19,713 nt of DNA from positions 1 to 19,713 of the forward strand of contig SFXD01000034.1 in NCBI GenBank assembly GCA_004559785.1. The letters run 5' to 3'. Origin of the DNA: a bacterium. Lineage in GTDB: Bacteria > Bacteroidota > Bacteroidia > Bacteroidales > Bacteroidaceae. Below the pieces are notes generated by a model, which was not told where the DNA came from, made no database searches, and saw nothing but the letters and a program-made list of their open reading frames with translations. Shown here piece after piece: positions 15,617-19,713 of this stretch. Position 1 is the stretch's first letter. Each line of letters starts with the position of its first letter. The translations under genes and the position numbers were made by a program.

Positions 15617-17425
15617 CTAATCAGCGTACATCGACTCTATCTGCTCCCTGTAGTTCTCGTTCAGCACGGACCTCCTCACCTTTAGCGTATTGGTGAGTTC
15701 TCCCTTCTCTAAGCTGAACGGCTCGGGCAACAGGGTGATGCGCTTCACCTGCTCGTAGTGGGCGAGGTCCTGCTGCATGGTGTCTATCCTGTCCATCACG
15801 AACCGCACCACGTCGGGATGGCTGCACAGCTGCCGCCTGTCGCCGAACTTCACGCCATGCGACCTTGCCCACTCCTCCAGCAGCCCATATTCGGGTATGA
15901 CCAGTGCGGAGACGAACTTCTTCTGGTCGGCTATGATTACCACCTGGTCGACGTACCTGTCCACGCAGAACTTGGACTCCAGCATCTGCGGCGCTATGTA
16001 CTTGCCGTTGCTCGTCTTGAAGAGGTCCTTTATCCTGTCCGTGAGGTAGAGCTCCCCGTCCTTCATGTAACCGGCATCGCCCGTGTGGAACCATCCTTCG
16101 TCGTCTATGGCCAGTGCCGTTACCTCCGCCTTCCTGTAGTAGCCCTTGGTGATGGTGTCGCCCTTGAGAAGGATCTCGTCGTTCTCCCCGAACTTGACCT
16201 GCACTCCGTCCAGCAACCTTCCGATGGACCCTATGCTTACGGGCTTGTCCCACCTGTCACAGGACACGGTGGCCGTACTCTCGGTAAGCCCATACCCGGC
16301 TATCATGGTGATGCCTGCCGAGTGGACGAACTCCTCCACCACCGGCGGTATGGTGGCTCCTGCCGTGGGGAAGAAGTTGTGCCTCTCCAGCCCCAGTGTC
16401 TTCAGCAGCAGGGCTATGACGGTGTTCTCGTAGAACATATACTGCATCTTCAGCCACACGGGCGGCGTCAGGCCTCGCATCTTGTAGTCTACGTTGTACA
16501 TCTTGCCCACCCTCAGGGCGTCCTCCAGCATCTTCCTCTGCACCACGCTGCTCGTGCTGATGCGCTCCTGCACGCCTGCATAGACCTTCTCCCAGAAACG
16601 CGGCACGGCACACATGCACGTGGGATGCACCTCCTGCAGGCTTTGCAGTATCTCGGTGGGCTCCAGGTTGACGGCAAGCGTGCAGCCGTGCCTCAGGCAA
16701 AGGAATGTCCACGCCCTCTCGAAGATGTGGGTGAAGGGCAGGAAGTTCATCACCACGTCCTTCTCGCTCAGGTTGAGCACGCCCTTGTGGGCACGGATGG
16801 CGGCGTTGTACATCCTGTGGGTTATCATCACGCCCTTGCTCAGCCCTGTGGTGCCGCTGGTGTAAAGCACGTTGGCAAGGTCGTCCTGGTCGAGCTCGGC
16901 CAAGCGCACCCTTATCTCCTCCCCATGGTCGGACTTGTAGCCAAGGGAAAGGAACTCGTCAAAGTAGAGGCTGACCTTGTCCTGCGCATCCTTCCTGACC
17001 GCACGGTCGAATATGATGAGCCTGCTCACCGAGTGCTCTATCTTCAGTATCCTGTATGCCGTGTCGTACTGGTACTGCTCGCCGACGAAGATGTACCTTA
17101 TCCTGGCATCGCTCACCATGTACTTCACCTGCGTCTCGCTGCTCGTGGCGTAGAACGGTATGGTCACCCCACGTATGGCGTATGCCCCAAAGTCCACGTA
17201 CAGGCACTCCGGCTTGTTCTGCGAGAACACGGCAAGGTTCTCCTGCACGCCCACGCCCAGTTCCATGAGTGCGTTGCTCACCCGCGATACCGTCTCGGCG
17301 AACTTCCTCCACGATACCTCTTCCCATTTGTGCTTTCCCCTTCCCTTGTGCATCAAGGCCACGCGGTCGCCGTATGCCTCGGCTTGCCTGTGTATGAGGC
17401 CGGGGAGTGTGTTTGGATTATGCAT
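15617..17425 (-). CDS. Long-chain fatty acid--CoA ligase (AMP-forming)
   Basis: This enzyme activates long-chain fatty acids to acyl-CoA through an acyl-adenylate, at or near the inner membrane. The protein is 602 residues, typical of the long FadD15-like group. The motifs are the P-loop YTSGTTGLSKG (188-198), the adenine-binding GYGLTES (377-383), GWFHTGD (444-450), the hinge DRIKDLFKTSNGKYIAP (463-479) and the late lysine in LTNTLKVRR (Lys582), which catalyses adenylation. A TTG four codons upstream (17437) is less likely. The ATG at 17425 has AGGAG a few bases before it and sits about 23 bases from the expected transcript start. It is divergent from the M20 gene and shares a compact promoter region with it. 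Confidence 0.93.
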   Translation of the reverse strand: MHNPNTLPGLIHRQAEAYGDRVALMHKGRGKHKWEEVSWRKFAETVSRVSNALMELGVGVQENLAVFSQNKPECLYVDFGAYAIRGVTIPFYATSSETQVKYMVSDARIRYIFVGEQYQYDTAYRILKIEHSVSRLIIFDRAVRKDAQDKVSLYFDEFLSLGYKSDHGEEIRVRLAELDQDDLANVLYTSGTTGLSKGVMITHRMYNAAIRAHKGVLNLSEKDVVMNFLPFTHIFERAWTFLCLRHGCTLAVNLEPTEILQSLQEVHPTCMCAVPRFWEKVYAGVQERISTSSVVQRKMLEDALRVGKMYNVDYKMRGLTPPVWLKMQYMFYENTVIALLLKTLGLERHNFFPTAGATIPPVVEEFVHSAGITMIAGYGLTESTATVSCDRWDKPVSIGSIGRLLDGVQVKFGENDEILLKGDTITKGYYRKAEVTALAIDDEGWFHTGDAGYMKDGELYLTDRIKDLFKTSNGKYIAPQMLESKFCVDRYVDQVVIIADQKKFVSALVIPEYGLLEEWARSHGVKFGDRRQLCSHPDVVRFVMDRIDTMQQDLAHYEQVKRITLLPEPFSLEKGELTNTLKVRRSVLNENYREQIESMYAD

Positions 17426-17453
17426 ACTACTCCTCAAGACTTGTTTTGCAGTA

Positions 17454-17485
17454 CAAAGGTAACATATATTAAGATAATCACCAAA
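17454..17485 (-). promoter_or_regulatory. Promoter of the acyl-CoA synthetase gene
   Basis: Read on the minus strand, TTTG (17482-17485) and TACCTTTG (17454-17461) are 20 bases apart, an exact Bacteroidota consensus. Transcription should begin near 17447. Confidence 0.8.
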
Positions 17486-17489
17486 TAAA

Positions 17490-17521
17490 TTTGCATTTTT
17501 TGAAATGTCGGCGTAACTTTG
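17490..17521 (+). promoter_or_regulatory. Promoter of the M20 peptidase gene
   Basis: TTTG (17490-17493) and TAACTTTG (17514-17521) are 20 bases apart, 27 bases before the ATG at 17549. Its -33 box lies only 4 bases from the -33 box of the divergent promoter. Confidence 0.82.
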
Positions 17522-17548
17522 GGCGTTCTTAATTCAGAATGGGCTAAA

Positions 17549-18613
17549 ATGGATATTGTCAACTTGGAAAATGAGGCTGTCCTGCTGCTGGAGCGACTGC
17601 TGGAAATCCCACGTACCAGCAGGGACGAGGGCAAGGCGGCAGACTTGCTGCAGGACTTCATGGCAGGCAGGTACGGACTGGAGACCAGGAGGCATGGATG
17701 CAACCTCTGGGCCTTGGCACCCAACTACGACCCTTCGCGCAAGACCCTCCTGCTGAATGCGCACATAGATACGGTGAAGCCCGTGGCAGGATGGACCTTC
17801 GAGCCCTTCTCCGCCACAAGGGTCGGAGACAGGATATACGGACTTGGCAGCAACGACGACGGGGCGAGCCTCGTCACGCTGTTGCAGGCGTTCCGCCACC
17901 TATGCAATACGACCCAGGCCTACAACCTGGCCTTCCTGGCATCGTGCGAGGAGGAGGTGAGCGGCAAGGGTGGACTGGAGAGCGTCTTGCCACTGCTGCC
18001 CCCCGTCGACACGGCACTGGTAGGCGAGCCCACTTGCATGCAGCCAGCCGTCGCCGAGAAGGGGCTGATGGTGCTGGACGTTACGGAGCACGGCAAGTCG
18101 GGGCATGCAGCAAGGGACGAGGGTGACAATGCCATATACAAGGCGGTAAGGGACATCGAGTGGTTCCGCTCCCACCGCTGGGACAGGCAGTCGCCCCTGC
18201 TGGGCGACGTGAAGATGACCGTGACGATGGTGAACGCCGGCACGCAGCACAACGTGATACCCGACACCTGCACCTTCACCGTGGACATACGTTCCAACGA
18301 GTGCTACACCAACCGGGAACTCTTCTCCCTCGTCTGCCCATGCATAGAGGGAGAGGCGAAGGCCCGCTCCTTCAGGCTCAACTCCTCGAAGATCGACCCC
18401 TCACATCCCATCGTCCGGCGTCTGACCGCCATGGGAAAGGTGCCCTTTGGCTCACCCACCCTCAGCGACCAGGCTCTGATGCCTTTCCCGAGCCTGAAGA
18501 TGGGTCCGGGGGACAGCAGCAGGAGCCACACGGCAGACGAGTATGTGTGCATCCCGGAGATACGCGGTGCAATCGAGGATTACATCACCCTTCTCGACGG
18601 ACTTAGGCTATAG
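17549..18613 (+). CDS. argE: M20 family metallohydrolase, probable ArgE-type N-acyl-ornithine/citrulline deacylase
   Basis: This is a zinc-dependent amidohydrolase of 354 residues. The metal and catalytic residues are visible in order: NAHID (His72, catalytic Asp74), GLGSNDDGAS (Asp103 or 104), ASCEEE (Glu135/136), VGEPT (Glu160) and the late SRSHTADE (His327). The dimerisation lid domain spans about 165-285 and includes GTQHNVIPD. The whole sequence strongly resembles, as I recall, the ArgE-like enzymes of Bacteroides. Those act late in arginine synthesis on acetyl- or succinyl-citrulline or ornithine. The exact acyl group and substrate cannot be told from sequence, and no other arginine gene is in the window. 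A TTG ten codons upstream overlaps the -7 box and is rejected. Confidence 0.85.
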   Translation: MDIVNLENEAVLLLERLLEIPRTSRDEGKAADLLQDFMAGRYGLETRRHGCNLWALAPNYDPSRKTLLLNAHIDTVKPVAGWTFEPFSATRVGDRIYGLGSNDDGASLVTLLQAFRHLCNTTQAYNLAFLASCEEEVSGKGGLESVLPLLPPVDTALVGEPTCMQPAVAEKGLMVLDVTEHGKSGHAARDEGDNAIYKAVRDIEWFRSHRWDRQSPLLGDVKMTVTMVNAGTQHNVIPDTCTFTVDIRSNECYTNRELFSLVCPCIEGEAKARSFRLNSSKIDPSHPIVRRLTAMGKVPFGSPTLSDQALMPFPSLKMGPGDSSRSHTADEYVCIPEIRGAIEDYITLLDGLRL

Positions 18614-18718
18614 GCTCTTGCCTGACTCCCTTTTCGTCAGTCGGAAAAAATTTTTACACCTCACCTATCCTCTTCCTCCCTGCCGCATGAGAATGGCAGG
18701 CACCTTGCGAGCCGCGGA

Positions 18719-18806
18719 TTTTTTCCTCCCGAGGAAAATATTTTTCCCTCCCGAGGAAAATGTATTTCCCTCCCGAGGGGAATGGTTTTCCCATGCGAGG
18801 CATCCT
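18719..18806. repeat. 22-bp tandem repeat with palindromic core
   Basis: Four units in exact 22-base phase lie at 18719-18740, 18741-18762, 18763-18784 and a decayed fourth at 18785-18806. The core CCTCCCGAGG is flanked by T-runs on the left and A-runs on the right, so each unit is itself a palindrome, for example TTTTCCTC-CC-GAGGAAAA at 18721-18738. In unit 3 the change to GAGGGGAA is partly balanced by a G-T pair. The right arm of one unit can also pair with the left arm of the next. Confidence 0.85.
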
Positions 18807-18955
18807 TCCTTGCCCAAAAGCGTAGCTTCCCTCCATTAGTAAACATTCCTTACACCCCACGCCCCGCCCGCAATCACGACCGACAAGTAACGCTCCTTGG
18901 AATGCCCATGGGCAATCCGGCAACATGTTTGGGCTTGTCAACCCACCCCTCGCAT

Positions 18956-19020
18956 CCCCTTACCATACCGTTGGCACCCTGTTCGTTTGCAAGGAGAAAC
19001 CAACAGGGTGGCAAAGGGGA
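18956..19020. repeat. Two-tier inverted repeat (possible structured RNA or terminator)
   Basis: An outer stem CCCCTTT (18956-18962)/AAAGGGG (19014-19020) encloses an inner stem CACCCTGTT (18976-18984)/AACAGGGTG (19003-19011) with an 18-base loop. GTTGG (18971-18975) can alternatively pair with CCAAC (19001-19005). No T-run follows on the plus strand. It lies upstream of the promoter at 19056-19086, so it is not part of that transcript's leader. Confidence 0.5.
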
Positions 19021-19055
19021 AATGCGGCATAACGCTAATTTTGTCGTAAAAATGC

Positions 19056-19086
19056 TTTGCCGTTCCATATAAATATGCTAATTTTG
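19056..19086 (+). promoter_or_regulatory. Promoter of the leucine-rich repeat surface-protein gene
   Basis: TTTG (19056-19059) and TAATTTTG (19079-19086) are 19 bases apart. Transcription would start near 19093, leaving a leader of about 210 bases before the ATG at 19304. A second TAATTTTG at 19036-19043 lacks a -33 partner. Confidence 0.75.
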
Positions 19087-19303
19087 CACTTGGTCTTAGC
19101 CACGCCTTGCAAGGAGGAGGGAAGTCCCAAAGTTCAACAGCCCACAGGGGGCAATTGTGGCGGGCAAGACACATACATAATGACAAAGGCGTATCTTGCG
19201 CTATGACTTAGGGCAAGACTGGCTCCACGTCCTTTGCATCTGTATGTCAACCCACATCTCCATAAACCGCCAGGAGGAAGCCATTGGCAAAAAACATCTC
19301 AGT

Positions 19304-19713
19304 ATGAAAAAATCATTTCTGAAGTTCATGACCATCTCTCTCCTTACAGCTATGAGCATGGCGATGAACGCAGAAACCATTGAGTACACCGATGGCGATT
19401 TCAAGTACAGCTTGGAGACAGAGACAAAGACTGCTGCACTATCCAAGTATAGCGGTTCTGCCACGGAAGTCACCATTCCCGAAAGTGTAACACACGATGA
19501 TGTCACTTATAGTGTGACAAGACTGGGAGACAAGTGCTTCTCTTACTGCTCGTCTCTCACCTCCATCGACATCCCATCTTCCGTGACAAGTTTGGGAGAT
19601 GAGTGCTTCTCTTACTGCTCGTCTCTCACCTCCATCGATATTCCCTCTTCCGTGACAAGTCTGGGATACAAGTGTTTCTCTGGCTGTGAGTCTCTCACCT
19701 CTATCGACATTCC
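19304..19713 (+). CDS. Secreted BspA-like leucine-rich repeat protein (5' part, cut by the window edge)
   Basis: The open frame starts at ATG 19304 and runs off the window after 136 full codons, so size and C-terminus are unknown. The N-terminus is a Sec signal peptide: MKKSFLKF, then a hydrophobic stretch to about residue 20, with likely cleavage after MNA (residue 23). After a short lead-in (ETIEYTDGDFKYSL...) come 23-residue repeats of the form VTSLGDECFSYCSSLTSIDI-P-S-S. This is the BspA/Treponema-type LRR_5 pattern, with Cys-Phe and SLTSIxIP hallmarks. Such proteins are usually on the surface of Bacteroidales and bind host or microbial partners, which is inferred here. AGGAGGAAG (19272-19280) lies 23 bases before the ATG, rather far for a ribosome binding site. 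The minus-strand open frame over this region is a shadow. Confidence 0.9.
   Translation, partial: MKKSFLKFMTISLLTAMSMAMNAETIEYTDGDFKYSLETETKTAALSKYSGSATEVTIPESVTHDDVTYSVTRLGDKCFSYCSSLTSIDIPSSVTSLGDECFSYCSSLTSIDIPSSVTSLGYKCFSGCESLTSIDI
19514..19713 (+). repeat. 69-bp coding tandem repeats of the leucine-rich repeat gene
   Basis: Units lie at 19514-19582, 19583-19651 and 19652 to the edge (62 bases visible). Units 1 and 2 differ at 7 of 69 positions and share an unbroken identical run of about 37 bases. Unit 3 is more diverged. Each encodes one 23-residue leucine-rich repeat. Confidence 0.92.

Larger units (their letters stand above)
18614..19303. other. 690-base gene-free region before the surface-protein gene
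   Basis: No coding sequence is supported on either strand. After the M20 stop come a weak hairpin (CTGAC 18622-18626 with GTCAG 18636-18640), an A6T5 run (18645-18655) and a CCTGCC/GGCAGG inverted repeat (18679-18684 and 18695-18700). Then come the 22-bp palindromic tandem repeat (18719-18806), a long two-tier inverted repeat (18956-19020) and two copies of GCTAATTTTG (19034-19043 and 19077-19086). The second copy is part of a promoter. The final 210 bases are the probable leader of the next gene. TTGCAAGGAG occurs twice (18988-18997 and 19107-19116). Confidence 0.6.

Noticed and set aside
15758..17488. 576-codon plus-strand open frame opposite the acyl-CoA synthetase
   Set aside because: The minus-strand gene has complete motifs. 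The plus frame is a shadow with no recognisable domain and runs through both divergent promoters.
18719..18806. CRISPR array interpretation of the 22-bp repeats
   Set aside because: Units are contiguous with no spacers, and no cas gene is in the window.
19180..19206. Eight-codon open frame in the leader of the surface-protein gene
   Set aside because: It has no ribosome binding site and no residue bias suggesting attenuation. Frames this short are common by chance.

Overview
The window reads as chromosomal DNA of a Bacteroidales bacterium, most likely Prevotellaceae-like. The evidence is a set of Bacteroidota-type promoters (TTTG, 19-20 bases, TAnnTTTG), the gene order sppA-lpxK-punA-thiL, a release factor 2 gene without a frameshift, and a BspA-type leucine-rich repeat surface protein at the right edge. 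The genus assignment is inference; no rRNA or other marker gene is present. Most of the window is compact core-genome DNA, with a looser, repeat-bearing stretch at the right end.

Layout, left to right. (1) 167-4409, minus strand: a two-gene heavy-metal efflux operon with a lipoprotein adaptor followed by a CusA/CzcA-type RND pump. No outer-membrane channel gene accompanies it. (2) 4624-9431, plus strand: a clear promoter followed by a tight run of sppA (inner-membrane protease), lpxK (lipid A 4'-kinase), a purine nucleoside phosphorylase and thiL (thiamine-phosphate kinase). Neighbours lie 2-9 bases apart or overlap, so this is very likely one transcript. (3) 9491-9575: a small 23-bp tandem repeat at a convergent junction. 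(4) 9577-13392, minus strand: two tandem neurotransmitter:sodium symporter paralogues, then a membrane-anchored protein with three helix-hairpin-helix repeats whose start overlaps the symporter stop. (5) 13496-13888, plus: a VanZ-family membrane protein, divergent from the symporters. (6) 13899-17425, minus: a long-chain acyl-CoA synthetase, prfB (RF2) and a CYTH-domain protein. (7) 17549-18613, plus: an M20 peptidase resembling the ArgE-type deacylases of Bacteroidetes, divergent from the acyl-CoA synthetase. (8) 18614-19303: about 690 bases without a gene, holding a 22-bp palindromic tandem repeat, a long stem-forming inverted repeat and a promoter with a long leader. (9) 19304 to the edge: the 5' end of a secreted leucine-rich repeat protein built from 69-bp units.

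I found no mobile element, CRISPR array, phage gene, tRNA or rRNA, and no convincing new multi-gene system. The points most worth a second look are the two tandem repeat arrays, the structured region before the surface-protein gene, the Asp at the specificity position of the purine nucleoside phosphorylase, the SPY codon-recognition tripeptide in RF2, and the symporter pair translationally coupled to a helix-hairpin-helix protein.
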